A stretch of DNA of 64,000 nucleotides from Sanguibacter sp. HDW7 (GCF_011300875.1 NZ_CP049862.1:1178001-1242000); one strand, 5' to 3'; positions 32,995 to 42,109 are shown, counted from the first letter of the stretch. Made by a program: numbers and translations. The notes: a model not told the origin generated them from the sequence alone.

Positions 32995-33310
32995 ATGGCA
33001 GCACCCAGGAAGTACCCCGAGGAGTTTCGCGAGCGTGCGATCCGGCTCGTGCTCGAGGCGAAGAAGGACCCAGGCTCGGCGGCTGGCGCGTGCTGGCGTA
33101 TCGGTGAGCGGCTCGGGGTCATTTCCGAGACGTTGCGCGGCTGGGTTCAGCGGGCCGAGATCGACGCCGGCACCCGCCCGGGCCACGACCGCCGATGCCG
33201 CGCGGTTGGCCGAGCTCGAGCGGGAGAACCGTGAGCTGCGCCGCGCGAACGCGATCTTGCGGTCGGCGTCGGCTTTCTTCGCGGCGGAGCCGGGCCGCCC
33301 GCATCGGTGA
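32995..33310 (+). pseudogene. IS3-family OrfA, frameshifted
   Basis: MAAPRKYPEEFRERAIRLV and the HTH region (GSAAGACWRIGERLGV...LRGWVQRAEIDAG) are in one frame. The leucine-zipper part (ADAARLAELERENRELRRAN...SAFFAAE) continues in another, the break lying near 33178-33190. In intact relatives these form one reading frame, so OrfA is disrupted by a 1-nt gain or 2-nt loss. Confidence 0.8.
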
Positions 33311-34231
33311 TCGTCGAGTACATCGACAAGCACAGGTCAGACTTTGCCGGTTGTGACGATCTGCCGTGAGCTGCAGGTCGCCCCGAGCACCTACTACGCC
33401 GCTAAGGCACGCCTGCCTTCGGCGCGGGCTGTGGCCGACGCGGAGCTCAGCGAGGTCATCGCGGTCGAGCATGCGGCGAACTACGGCGTCTACGGGGCGC
33501 GGAAGATGTGGAAGCACGTGAATCGTCTGGGGCATCCGGTGGCGCGGTGCACGGTCGAGCGGCTCATGCGCGACCAAGACCTGCGGGGCGTGGTGCGTGG
33601 CGGGGTCAAGCGCACCACGATCCCGGCCAAGGACGGCTGCCGGGCCGGGGACCTGGTCAACCGGGCCTTTAGCGCGTCGGCGCCGAACGAGCTGTGGGTG
33701 GCGGACTTCACTTACGTGCGCACGTGGGCGGGGTTCGTCTACGTGGCGTTCATCATCGATGTGTTCTCGCGGATGATCGTGGGCTGGAGGGCCGATACGA
33801 GCATGCGCGCGGACCTTGTCACCGACACCTTGGAGATGGCCGTCTGGGCCCGCGGGCGTGCTGGAGTCTCGGATCTGAGCGGCGTGATCCATCACACCGA
33901 TGCCGGGTCTCAGTACGTCTCGCTGGCGCTGACCGAGCGCCTGGCGGCCTTGGGGATGCGGGCCTCGATCGGGACGGTCGGAGACGCGTATGACAATGCT
34001 CTGGCGGAGTCGACGATCGGGCTCTACAAGACCGAGGTCATCCGCCGGCGGGGTCCATGGCGAACCTTGGACGACGTGGAGATCGCCACCTTGGAGTGGG
34101 TCGACTGGTCGGGCAATCGACGTCTTCACACCGAGCTCGGCGATGTCCCGCCGGCTGAGCGTGAGGCCGATTCCTGCCGGCAGCAGCTGGTCACTACGCT
34201 CGTGGCGACCAGAGAACCGAGCCTCCACTAA
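33307..34231 (+). pseudogene. IS3-family OrfB transposase, frameshifted near the N-terminus
   Basis: The expected start (IVEYIDKHRSDF) is read from GTG 33307, but the frame changes near 33345-33350. The remainder (ICRELQVAPSTYYAAKARL onward) is open to the TAA at 34229-34231, which lies in the terminal repeat. The rve-type core is complete: WVADFTYVRTW (Asp), IHHTDAGSQYV (Asp) and NALAESTIGLYKTE (Glu). A TTG at 33344 could start a shortened product. Activity is unlikely without an intact OrfA. Confidence 0.8.
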
Positions 34232-34246
34232 ACCCGGGGCGGTTCA

Positions 34247-34546
34247 CTATGGCACGTGGAGGCGTCCTTCCGGATGTCCAAGACGGACCTGCGGGCTCGT
34301 CCGTTCTTCGTGCGCACCCGTGAAGCCATCGAGGCTCACCTGACCATCGTGTTCACTGCGCTGGCAGTCTCCCGCGCGATCCAGGACCGCACGGGCCTAT
34401 CGATCCCCAAGGTTCTGCGCGATCTACGGCCCTTACGCTCGGTGACCATCGAGGCCGGCGGCGCCGTCACCGACGTCGCCCCAGCGCTCCCGGCTGACAA
34501 AGAGGCTCTCTTCGACGCGATCAGGATGCCGTCGTCAGGGCACTAA
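34247..34546 (+). pseudogene. C-terminal remnant of a second transposase (IS1634-like)
   Basis: EASFRMSKTDLRARPFFVRTREAIEAHL and TIVFTALAVSRAIQDRTGLS match the end of DDE transposases of the IS1634 type. Only about 96 residues remain, cut at the IS3 right end. No matching N-terminal part is found on the other side of the IS, so the IS3 junction probably reflects a deletion. Confidence 0.75.
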
Positions 34547-34648
34547 GCCGCTGACCCAACTCAGGTCATAAGGTCGTAACCTTCTTTACTGAGATTCTTG
34601 AGGCTGAGTGTATCGCCAGCAGCTTCGCCGTTCGACTGTGAATCTGAG

Positions 34649-36298
34649 CTACTCATCAGGATCCAGTTCCGATACGTCGGCGAACATCTGAGTGGCTTCG
34701 CGCATTAGCTTTTCGATGAAGTCGGGCTTGCTTAAGCCATCGAGCTCTTTAGCCAGGAAGGCCTGCCCGCTCGAACCAGACGTGTGCGCGGCTATGCGCG
34801 ACCGGAGGCTTTGAATACGACGTAGCAATCCGATGTCGCGATCGATGTGCGCGTAGCCGTGAGCTTCGAGGAAGCGCTTGAGTTTGGAGATGCCTTTTTC
34901 GTCCTTGATTGACGGGAGGCCTGCGGCGATCGCAGGCTCGTTCAGCAGGTCGACGAGGAGCTTCGCGAGGCTGAGCAACTGTGCTTCGAACTCGGTATCA
35001 GTGTCGTTGAGAGGGATTCGAACGCGCGAGATCAATTCGGCGTCGCCTCCTTCAGCCTCGCGGTAAAGGCCCCATCCCCAGTTCTCGGTCCACGCGCGCT
35101 GGATGGCAAGATACGCGTTCTTGAAGAGGTGTTCGGGGTTCTCCGTCTCGGCAAACTGGGCAAGGAAAGAGCGTCGAAACGCAGACTTGCTCATCTTCGA
35201 GACAGGCGGGATGTTGTATGCACGCCAGTGGTCGCGATGGCTGCTCGGAATGTCCCGACCGATATCACCAAGGAACACCATGACAGCCGCGGGGTTTCCG
35301 TTATCGATCTGGACACCCCAGAGATGCCCACAGCTGAGTCTGCCGTCACTTACCGAATAGAGGGTTGGGTCGTCGTAGTAGCGCTTGAGCACCTCTGGCT
35401 TGAAGAAGACGGGCGTCAGATAGTGCGGAGCTTCAGGGTTCTTTCCGAAGTAGTTTGCGAGCTTGTCCTCCTCGCAGGTGAACTTCACTGGACGCCCGTT
35501 CTCGTCCTCGTCGATTACGAATGCGGGATACGCTTCATCCTCGCGTTCCCACGGCCAGATTCCGCACTGCTCCTGCGGAGGCGGTGGAAGGACTCTTTTG
35601 GCAAGCAGTCGAGAGTGGATCTGGTTACGCCCAAGGCCAGTACCACCCACTCCTATGAAGATGACCGAGTCCTTTTCGACGTGGTCCTCTTCGTTCAGAT
35701 TCGCGAAGGCTTCCGGCTTCTCATCTGTGTCTACAGCCACGTGAGTGTCCGAGAAGAGCAGTAGGTCGAGCTGGCGGGCGGCCTGGTATCGACGCAAGAG
35801 CGGTGTCCGAACACGAATCTGGCGTCCGGCGAACTCGATGGCAAGCTCCTTGGATCCATCGTCGCCGATGCTGTAGTAGTTCCCCGTGGCCTTGTCTTCC
35901 CATAGATGCATGAGGAGCCGGAACTCTTCAGAGATCAGGTAGGCATCAGGGGCAGCGCCATGCATCTCCTGAACGAGGACGAGCGGTTCGAGATCTGGAC
36001 CGTCGACGTTGCGGTGGTACGTGCTGACCCACTCGCCGCCTTCGTGATGCTGCGAGAATCCCGGGAAGCCACCGCCGACGGACATGTCCCATCCAGCACT
36101 CTGCATCGCACGATCGTGATAGCTCGGCGCGGAAAACGCGGCAAAGCGTCCGCCGCTCCGATCGCCGGAGTCATGCCAGCTGTCGTAGATCACGGTCCAC
36201 GGACCGCTCCCGTTGGTCTGGCTCGCCATGCGTTCGTCGGCTTGCCGGAGTGCGTCGGCGGCTTCGTCGTGACCCAGCTTGATCTCCATAGTGCTCAT
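34649..36298 (-). CDS. Unknown 549-aa protein with HEPN-like C-terminal motif (defence candidate)
   Basis: The ATG at 36298 (or 36289) starts MSTMEIKLGHDEAADALRQ; the ribosome site is weak. The body of about 440 residues is alpha/beta with a Trp/Gly-rich N-terminal half, a CEEDKLANYFGKNPEAPHYLTPVFF segment and WGVQIDNGNPAAVMVFLGDIGRD. The last 110 residues are helical (LLSLAKLLVDLLNE...) and end in LRSRIAAHTSG, an R499-x5-H505 pattern like the catalytic Rx4-6H of HEPN ribonucleases. I do not recognise a named family. Its place in an IS-rich island beside a protein kinase suggests defence, as inference. Confidence 0.7.
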   Translation of the reverse strand: MSTMEIKLGHDEAADALRQADERMASQTNGSGPWTVIYDSWHDSGDRSGGRFAAFSAPSYHDRAMQSAGWDMSVGGGFPGFSQHHEGGEWVSTYHRNVDGPDLEPLVLVQEMHGAAPDAYLISEEFRLLMHLWEDKATGNYYSIGDDGSKELAIEFAGRQIRVRTPLLRRYQAARQLDLLLFSDTHVAVDTDEKPEAFANLNEEDHVEKDSVIFIGVGGTGLGRNQIHSRLLAKRVLPPPPQEQCGIWPWEREDEAYPAFVIDEDENGRPVKFTCEEDKLANYFGKNPEAPHYLTPVFFKPEVLKRYYDDPTLYSVSDGRLSCGHLWGVQIDNGNPAAVMVFLGDIGRDIPSSHRDHWRAYNIPPVSKMSKSAFRRSFLAQFAETENPEHLFKNAYLAIQRAWTENWGWGLYREAEGGDAELISRVRIPLNDTDTEFEAQLLSLAKLLVDLLNEPAIAAGLPSIKDEKGISKLKRFLEAHGYAHIDRDIGLLRRIQSLRSRIAAHTSGSSGQAFLAKELDGLSKPDFIEKLMREATQMFADVSELDPDE

Positions 36299-37105
36299 GA
36301 TTATGACAGGGGCTTCGGGCGTGTCAAGTACGAGCACTGTGTCAACGGCACATGAACGCCCCTGGTGCAAACGTCGCCAAATGTGGGTACCGATATGGCC
36401 TTCTGAAGCGACTCGAACTCCGAAATAAAGGTAGCGAGGCGCGTGAATAGCGCGGACGGCGTGCAATGGAAACCCAGCCGGGCACGCGAAGTGATGCCTA
36501 TCGGGGCGTCTTCGCATCTGTCGGTTGTCTAAATGAGAACGATGCCACCATTCATGTTGGTGGGCGCCCTGGGGGCTTACTCGAAAACAACGGAGGCAAC
36601 CTGTCAACTTCGGGATCTGGTCGAGCGAGCAGGATCGGAACGACTGGATCGAGCGCCAACCGTAGCCAACGTCCGCACGCCGTAGGAACTTCCTGTTGAG
36701 GTCCAGCGGGCCATTTGCGATGGGTGCCGGCCGGGAGTCTCGATGAAGAAGCTGGCACGAGTCTTCGGGGTTCATCGGGCCGCCGTTCGTGCAGCAGTCC
36801 CGTCTGCGCTGCCGGAAGGCCAGAGAGTTGTCCAGGACGGGGGAGCGGCAGTGCGGTCGGTCGCGGACCGTCGAGCCAGCGACTGTCGTGGTGCAAGCAG
36901 CCTGCCCCGCCTTCTGGACGCCTGAAGTTGAGGCGATGATCCTCTCGGGAGGAGTCCGTACGGCGCCTGTCTCCCACTCGCCGCATCGGCGAAGTGGCTG
37001 CAAAGTAGGCAGGGAGGACGAACCGTTTCTGGTCAGCGTGGACTTCGAGACAGGTCGGGGTGCGTCAGGGGCACACCGGCGCTGCGGACCGATTGGTGTG
37101 CCGCT
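36299..37105. other. 800-bp degenerate stretch between two island genes
   Basis: No intact gene. On the plus strand at 36705-36790 the decayed frame AICDGCRPGVSMKKLARVFG / VHRAAVRA resembles the C-terminal HTH of serine recombinases (resolvase/invertase), so a broken recombinase may lie here. A 53-bp block at 36904-36956 has a diverged copy near 38619-38671, beyond the kinase gene. Confidence 0.45.
36904..36956. repeat. Diverged 53-bp direct repeat, copy upstream of the kinase 3' end
   Basis: Starts CTGCCCCGCC and ends GATGATCCTCTCGGGAGGAG. The copy near 38619-38671 keeps the first 10 and most of the last 22 bases. Confidence 0.5.
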
Positions 37106-38278
37106 CTACGCGGGTGCATCCGTCGGGCCGGGCGCGAGCGTCTCGACATCGGCGATGAGTTCCAGGACCGTCTGATATCTGCTGGCAGGGTCCCGGTCGG
37201 TGCACCGCTTCACGATGTTGGCGACCGGGTCGGTGCCGTGCGAGAGCGACTCCTTCCCGGTGAAGATGTAGTGCAGCACCCACCCGATCGCATAGATCTC
37301 GTTGACGGTGCTGTACTCCTTGAGGCTCTCGAGCTGCGGGTCGCGGATCGTGCCCTTGAGCTCGGTCTTGGTCAGAGTGAAGTCCGAGTCGGCTTCTTTG
37401 GACAGCCCGAAGTCCGAGAGCTTCACGATGACGGCCCCGCTCGAGTATGTCTTCACGAGCACGTTCTGCAGACTGACGTCACGGTGCAGGACCCTCTCGC
37501 CGTGGATGTAGTTCAAGCCGTAGAGGAACTGCAGGGCGATGCGTTTGCGCGTGGAGAACTTCAATGTGGCATTGCGCTTGCGGATGTAGGCTCGGAGGGT
37601 GTCGTCGCAGAACTCCATCCGGTACTCGTCGCGACCCTCGTTGTAGCGGTAGACCTCGACGATGTACGGGAAGCTCAGTCGCTTCATGATGTCGAACTCG
37701 CGCTTGAATCGCTCGAGGTCGCGCTCTGCGATGCCGCTCTTCGCGCGCTTCACCGCGAACCGGATGCCGTATTCGGGGTCGATATACGAGTGGACGTTGG
37801 CGAAGGAGCCGGAGCCGACCATCTTCAGGTCGACCCTCTCGCGCTGGTTCGCGAGGAGGACGGTCGCAGACGATCTCATGAACGCCGGCTCGTACTTGAT
37901 GATCTCGATCTCGGTGAAGTCCTCGGGGACAGTGCTCCCGCCCCCATACGAGAGCCACGGCTGGCAGCGTTCGATCCCGTCCTGGTAGCGCTGGTCGAGT
38001 GTGACGTCGATGCCTGCGCGCTTGAGGCTGTAGAGGTCGTCTTTGATGTCCTTGATCAGTGCGAGGAGCGTCCTGCTGTTGTCAGCCCAGTAGTGATGGG
38101 TGGTGTGGGCCCTGCCGTTGATCGCCTCGAAGTGCTCGTTCAGCTGCTCGTGGAGCGCGCTGAACATGTGGCCGAACTCGACCTCGTCCGTGTATAGCCG
38201 ATCGAATGCGGCGGAGCTGGACTGCTCCTCGTACTTGGCTCTTAGGTCCGCAATCCTCATCTCGTTTGGCGTGGCCAC
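37106..38278 (-). CDS. Serine/threonine protein kinase with N-terminal helical domain (defence candidate)
   Basis: 390 residues. The first 150 are mostly helical with an acidic/aromatic mix (RLYTDEVEFGHMFSALHEQLNEHFEAINGRAH) and match no domain I know. The kinase domain has a Gly-rich loop VGSGSFANVHS, the ATP-anchoring Lys177 (FAVKRAK), the catalytic HRD at 265-267 (HRDVSLQNVL) and DFG at 289-291 (LSDFGLSKE). All catalytic residues are present. It has no membrane helix or PASTA repeats, unlike the housekeeping PknB type. Island kinases of this build include phage-defence kinases such as Stk2; that role is inferred. Confidence 0.85.
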   Translation of the reverse strand: MATPNEMRIADLRAKYEEQSSSAAFDRLYTDEVEFGHMFSALHEQLNEHFEAINGRAHTTHHYWADNSRTLLALIKDIKDDLYSLKRAGIDVTLDQRYQDGIERCQPWLSYGGGSTVPEDFTEIEIIKYEPAFMRSSATVLLANQRERVDLKMVGSGSFANVHSYIDPEYGIRFAVKRAKSGIAERDLERFKREFDIMKRLSFPYIVEVYRYNEGRDEYRMEFCDDTLRAYIRKRNATLKFSTRKRIALQFLYGLNYIHGERVLHRDVSLQNVLVKTYSSGAVIVKLSDFGLSKEADSDFTLTKTELKGTIRDPQLESLKEYSTVNEIYAIGWVLHYIFTGKESLSHGTDPVANIVKRCTDRDPASRYQTVLELIADVETLAPGPTDAPA

Positions 38279-38726
38279 GTGTCAGACCCGGCTCTCGCCG
38301 CAGTGCCGGTCGTCTCTGGAGTCCATGCCCATACCGCAAGATTACCGGTCGGCGCGGGCCCTTAGCTGGCCGGCGACTCGACCTCTTCGATGTTCGTCGT
38401 GAGTGGCGCGAGGCTCTTGCGAGAGAGATGTCCGCCGTGGTCAAGCGTGATCGACGGGCGCGCGTGGTCCATCGCGTTGGACACGCTCAGCAGGGCCTCG
38501 CTGCGGCAGACAGCGAGATAGCGGAGACCGTGGGTGGTGAGGCGGGGAACGGGCTGCGGCGCGTATCGGTGACTGGTGGGTTAGCGCAGCGAGGGTGCCC
38601 GCGAGGACGCGATGGAGGAACTGCCCCGCCCTGCCGGACATCGGAGCCGAGGGGATGATCGTCTCGGGAGGAGCGAGCCGCCTATCAGGCTGAAGGCGAT
38701 TCGAGCGAGGTGCTGTCGCGGGCGAG
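38279..38726. other. Intergenic stretch containing the second 53-bp repeat copy
   Basis: About 450 bp with no supported gene. The block near 38619-38671 (CTGCCCCGCC ... GTCTCGGGAGGAG) is a diverged direct repeat of 36904-36956. Confidence 0.45.
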
Positions 38727-39362
38727 TTAGCCCCAAGTCATCTCGCCGGTGTTCCAGTTGATGAGCCCCTCGATCTCGTACCCAGAGTGGGTGCCGTCCT
38801 TGTTCTCGCGTGTGACCGCCAGGCAACTGAACGACGTGGACGTCTCGTCGAGGGCTTCGATGGCGGACCCGGTCACGGGCATGCACGAAGCGCTCAGCAC
38901 TCGTTCCGAGTAGAGGCCGTCCTTGTGGCGCTCTTTAGCAGTCTTGAGCACGTGCTCCTCCAACTGGTCGACATACTCGCGACGGTTCTCCAGCTCAAGA
39001 CGTTCGGCTTCGGCGCGCGCGGACTCCTCGCACTGCTTCGCCGCGGCCTCCTCTGCTGCAGCCAGCCGAGTAGCCTCAGCCTCGCGCTCGGCACGATCGA
39101 GCGCCTCGGCGCTCGCAGCCGCTTGTGCCTCGCGGTCAGCCCTGTCGGCGGCCACGAAGTAGCCGCCGGTGCCGAACGCAGCAAGGACCACGCCAAGCCC
39201 GACGAACAGCGGAAGCCATCGCCGTCCTCTGGGAGCCTTCTGTGGCGGGCCTTCGGGCGCGCCAGAAGGCGCAGCAGGCCTCAGCCACATGGTGCCGTCC
39301 CAGTAGCGCGAGGCGCCTTGTTCGTCCTCGTACCACCCCGGCGGAAGGCTGCCGTTGGTCAT
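38727..39362 (-). CDS. DUF2510-domain membrane protein with coiled coil
   Basis: 211 residues. LPPGWYEDEQGASRYWDGTMW (about 6-26) is a DUF2510 motif. A Pro-rich linker leads to one transmembrane helix (WLPLFVGLGVVLAAFGTGGYFVA, about 48-70), then an Ala/Glu/Arg-rich coiled coil (about 75-125) and a C-terminal domain of about 80 residues with two Cys and the ending NWNTGEMTWG. AGGGGG lies 5 nt before the ATG at 39362. DUF2510 proteins are common in actinobacteria, often in mobile regions; the function is unknown. Confidence 0.8.
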   Translation of the reverse strand: MTNGSLPPGWYEDEQGASRYWDGTMWLRPAAPSGAPEGPPQKAPRGRRWLPLFVGLGVVLAAFGTGGYFVAADRADREAQAAASAEALDRAEREAEATRLAAAEEAAAKQCEESARAEAERLELENRREYVDQLEEHVLKTAKERHKDGLYSERVLSASCMPVTGSAIEALDETSTSFSCLAVTRENKDGTHSGYEIEGLINWNTGEMTWG

Positions 39363-39775
39363 GAGACCCCCTAAGAGTCGTAGCGTGAAGCGCCCCTGTG
39401 TTCTGAGCGAACATCGGCACGTCGGACGCCCGACATGAGAGCCTGCTGAAGGCCTCAGGTCTTCGATAGCCGTGAGCGCGACGAAGCCGGCGCGCCCCGA
39501 TGCCACCGGCCGCGTTGAAGGCGGTGCTTGAGCAGCATCGCGACGATGCGCAGCTCGCCCCGCCTGCTCTTCTCGCAGCCTCGTGAAGCCGGTCGGCAAC
39601 GACGTGCTGAACGGGCTTCTGACCTGCAGCGACGGTACCTGCGTACTCAGCCCCGAGCGCTGAGGTGTGAGCGTTTCGCCGAATCGGTGTGAGACCCAGT
39701 CGTGAGGCCCCGCAACGCTGCAGGTCAGATAGTTCTGTCACCACCCCACCCCTGTGATGTCTCAGGACATCCGCA
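39363..39775. other. Intergenic stretch at the right edge of the island
   Basis: About 410 bp without a gene I can support. A leftward frame (39136-39744) has a protein-like composition but overlaps the DUF2510 gene and has no family. GC and codon texture change here to those of the core genome. Confidence 0.45.
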
Positions 39776-39807
39776 ACGGCGGACCTGCGAAACCGTAGGT
39801 CCGCCGT
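39776..39807 (-). terminator. Hairpin after the tetR gene
   Basis: ACGGCGGACCT (39776-39786) / AGGTCCGCCGT (39797-39807), 11-bp arms, 43 bp beyond the tetR stop. Confidence 0.7.
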
Positions 39808-39850
39808 CGTTCTTCCTGAAGGGACCAGCGACCGGCTGCCCGCGGCGCGC

Positions 39851-40552
39851 TCAGTCCGTGAGCCCGCGCTGCACCGGTGTCGCGCGTGTCCAGCCGCGTT
39901 CGTGGAGCCTTTGGGCGCCGACGAGGATGAGGTCGAGGGCGAAGCTGAACTCGGCGTCGTCGTCGCACGCCTCTCCTGCGTGGTCGGAGGTCGTGGCCAT
40001 CTGCACGATCGCGGGGTAGGAGGCGGCGAAGGCTGTCATGGCCAGGGCTCGTTCCTCGGGGTCCGCGGGCGCCTGGGGCGTCGGAAGCACGTCTCGGGTG
40101 AAGCCCCACATGCGTGTGGAGAGGGCGTGCATCGTGTGGTGCACGAGGTCGGCGGAAAGACCGCCCTCGAACATCCCGGCCATGAGCGAGTCCATGTGGT
40201 GCAGTGTTCGTGGCGTCGCCAGCGTGCGGGTCTCGATCGCTTCGCGGGCCCAGGGGTGTGCGGCGAAGGCCGTTCTTGCGGCGAGGATCCGCGCCCGTGT
40301 CGTCTGCACCCAGTCCTCGCCGGAGCGGGCGTCCGGGAAGGTGTCGATGACGCGATCGAGCATGTGGTCGACGAGCTCGGAGTGGCTGGCGACGTGCTTG
40401 TACAGCGCCATCGGTGTGACGTTCAGCCGCTCGGCGACGCCGCGCATACTGGCCGCGGTCAGCCCTTGCTCGTCCGCGAGGTTGATCGCCGTGTCGACGA
40501 CGCGGTCGCGGTCGAGCCGGGGGCGGGGGGAGGGTGCTGGAGGGGTTGACAC
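39851..40552 (-). CDS. TetR/AcrR-family transcriptional regulator
   Basis: 233 residues from the GTG at 40552. The TetR HTH is at about 15-60 (DRDRVVDTAINLADEQGLTAASMRGVAERLNVTPMALYKHVASHSELV). The C-terminal ligand domain (about 80-220) resembles TetR_C of the tetracyclin-repressor-like class. It diverges from a membrane-protein gene across a 68-bp gap with operator-like inverted repeats, so it very likely represses itself and that gene. The ligand is unknown. Confidence 0.92.
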   Translation of the reverse strand: MSTPPAPSPRPRLDRDRVVDTAINLADEQGLTAASMRGVAERLNVTPMALYKHVASHSELVDHMLDRVIDTFPDARSGEDWVQTTRARILAARTAFAAHPWAREAIETRTLATPRTLHHMDSLMAGMFEGGLSADLVHHTMHALSTRMWGFTRDVLPTPQAPADPEERALAMTAFAASYPAIVQMATTSDHAGEACDDDAEFSFALDLILVGAQRLHERGWTRATPVQRGLTD

Positions 40553-40601
40553 GTATACACCGTATATCTACGGTGAGCGAATGCAAGCATACGCTGTATA
40601 C
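40553..40601. promoter_or_regulatory. Operator-like inverted repeat between tetR and the divergent gene
   Basis: GTATACACCGTATAT (40553-40567) and GCATACGCTGTATAC (40587-40601) match as inverted copies at 12 of 15 positions. A smaller dyad CACCGTA/TACGGTG lies at 40558-40575. The AT-rich cores overlap likely -10 boxes of both genes. Confidence 0.7.
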
Positions 40602-40619
40602 CAGTCGGAGGACCGGACC

Positions 40620-41252
40620 GTGTCTCACTACGCGCCGCGGCAGCACGCACGGGCCGCAGGCATCCTCTACCTCGTCACGCACGTCACCTCCGTCGCCGCG
40701 GTCGTCGCGTACGGCGCGGGTCGCGTTCCCGCGGGCGTCACGCTCGAGCTCGCCCTCGCGCTCGGCTGCGTCGGAACGGGAGTGCTGCTCTGGCACCTGC
40801 TGCGAACGTCCGGTCAGGTGCGCGCCGCGACGTTCGCCGCCCTGCGCGGCGTGGAGGCGGCGGTCATCGTCGCAGGTGCGTTGCCGATGCTCGCCACGAT
40901 GTGGGTCCACGCGGCCGCGGGGCCGTCCTGGGAGCTGGCGAAGTCGATGCACACGGCGTCGTTCCTGCTCGGGCAGGGACTGGTGATCAGCGTCAACACC
41001 ATCGTGCTGGGTTGGCTTCTCTGGGACTCGCGCTCCGTGCCGCGTGCGCTCGCCGTGCTCGGTCTTGCGGGAGGGAGCCTCGTGCTCGCGAGCAACCTCT
41101 CACAGCTGTGGGGCGTCATCCCTCTCAACGGAGCCGTGGCAGGTGCGGCTGCGCTCCCGGTGTTCGCCTTCGAGATCTGGCTGGCGATCTATCTCATCGC
41201 CCGCGGTCTCCGCTCACACGCCCGCGCGGGGGCGAGCGTCAGACTGCCGTGA
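40620..41252 (+). CDS. DUF4386-type membrane protein under TetR control
   Basis: 210 residues. The GTG at 40620 has GGAGG 8 nt upstream; an in-frame ATG at 40581 would overlap the operator and is less likely. Six hydrophobic helices are visible (about 14-32, 40-60, 72-95, 105-130, 140-162, 172-195), with the ARAAGILYLVTHVTS start typical of DUF4386 proteins. It is probably an efflux-associated or stress membrane protein; the function is unknown. Confidence 0.8.
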   Translation: MSHYAPRQHARAAGILYLVTHVTSVAAVVAYGAGRVPAGVTLELALALGCVGTGVLLWHLLRTSGQVRAATFAALRGVEAAVIVAGALPMLATMWVHAAAGPSWELAKSMHTASFLLGQGLVISVNTIVLGWLLWDSRSVPRALAVLGLAGGSLVLASNLSQLWGVIPLNGAVAGAAALPVFAFEIWLAIYLIARGLRSHARAGASVRLP

Positions 41253-41254
41253 CG

Positions 41255-41890
41255 TCACGCGTGCTCGTAGGTGATGCCGTCACCCGGCAGGCCGACGATC
41301 ACCTTGACGACCGTCGTGGCCGCGCGAGGCCCGGCCACCTCTCGCAGCACGGCTTCCGCGACGGTGCGTACGTGTGCGGGATCGCTGCCTGCGGATACCA
41401 GGAGCTCGAGCACCCCGTTCGACGGTTCGACGTGGCCGAGCAGGACCTTGATCGATCCGTCGGCCTCGGTGATCGCCGTGAACACCTCGAACGCCAGTGC
41501 TGCGGACTCGTCCGCGGTGTACATCGCGCCACCCTCGAGCTCGATGTCGTCCCTGCTGGCGACGAGGTCCTGCATCCCGGGCTCGACAGCGCCGGTCACC
41601 TGGATGACGAGCCGGCCGTCGCCGGTCATCTCCGAGGACGCGTACCTCGAGGCGTATGCCTCGAGGAAGCTCTCCAGGTACGGTTCCTGCGCGGCCTGGA
41701 CGAGCGCACGTGCGACGACGTCGTCCCGGTCCTCGCCGCTGGTCCGGGCGAACGACTGCGCGTCCTCGACGAACGCTGAGCTCGCCGCGCCGGACAGCGC
41801 TCCGTCGGCGAGGGCTGCCGCTCCGAACGCGGCGACCGACATCGCGACGAGCACCGTCGACGTTCGCCGGAGAAGGTGAGTTCTGCTCAT
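41255..41890 (-). CDS. Secreted protein of unknown function
   Basis: 211 residues. A signal peptide is clear: basic MSRTHLLRRTS, hydrophobic TVLVAMSVAAFGAAALA, cleavage near ALA-DG (about 29). The mature part has no Cys, a helical first half and a GGAMYTADESAALAFEVFTAI region. No family recognised. It converges with the DUF4386-type gene with 2 bp between stops. AGGGGA precedes the ATG at 41890. Confidence 0.7.
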   Translation of the reverse strand: MSRTHLLRRTSTVLVAMSVAAFGAAALADGALSGAASSAFVEDAQSFARTSGEDRDDVVARALVQAAQEPYLESFLEAYASRYASSEMTGDGRLVIQVTGAVEPGMQDLVASRDDIELEGGAMYTADESAALAFEVFTAITEADGSIKVLLGHVEPSNGVLELLVSAGSDPAHVRTVAEAVLREVAGPRAATTVVKVIVGLPGDGITYEHA

Positions 41891-42109
41891 GGAGTCCCCT
41901 GAGGTCCGTGACGCCCCTTGTGTCGAGGCCACCGTATCGACGCCCACGAGCCAGGACAACAGGGCAACAAGGCAACGACTCTCACCAACCACCGGGCTGA
42001 CCCGTGTGAGGACCCGAGGGTGTCGACCTTGCGGGCTCGCCCGGGACGCTCGTCGCTCAGGTTCTCGCCGTCACCGCGGACTGATCTTCGGCCCGGGGCG
42101 CGCGTGGCC

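Larger units (their letters stand above)
32944..34246 (+). mobile_element. IS3-family insertion sequence, decayed
   Basis: Inverted ends TGAACCGCCCCGGGTTT at 32944-32960 and its complement at 34230-34246, extending imperfectly to 28 bp. Inside are orfA- and orfB-type genes with frame disruptions. No 3-4 bp target duplication is visible (TAG on the left, CTA on the right). Confidence 0.9.

Noticed and set aside
32941-34249. Target-site duplication of the IS3-family element
   Set aside because: The three bases outside the ends are TAG and CTA, so there is no direct duplication; the outward similarity is only inverted.
39136-39744. Leftward 202-codon frame
   Set aside because: It overlaps the DUF2510 gene and has no ribosome site or family, although its N-terminal half has a protein-like composition.
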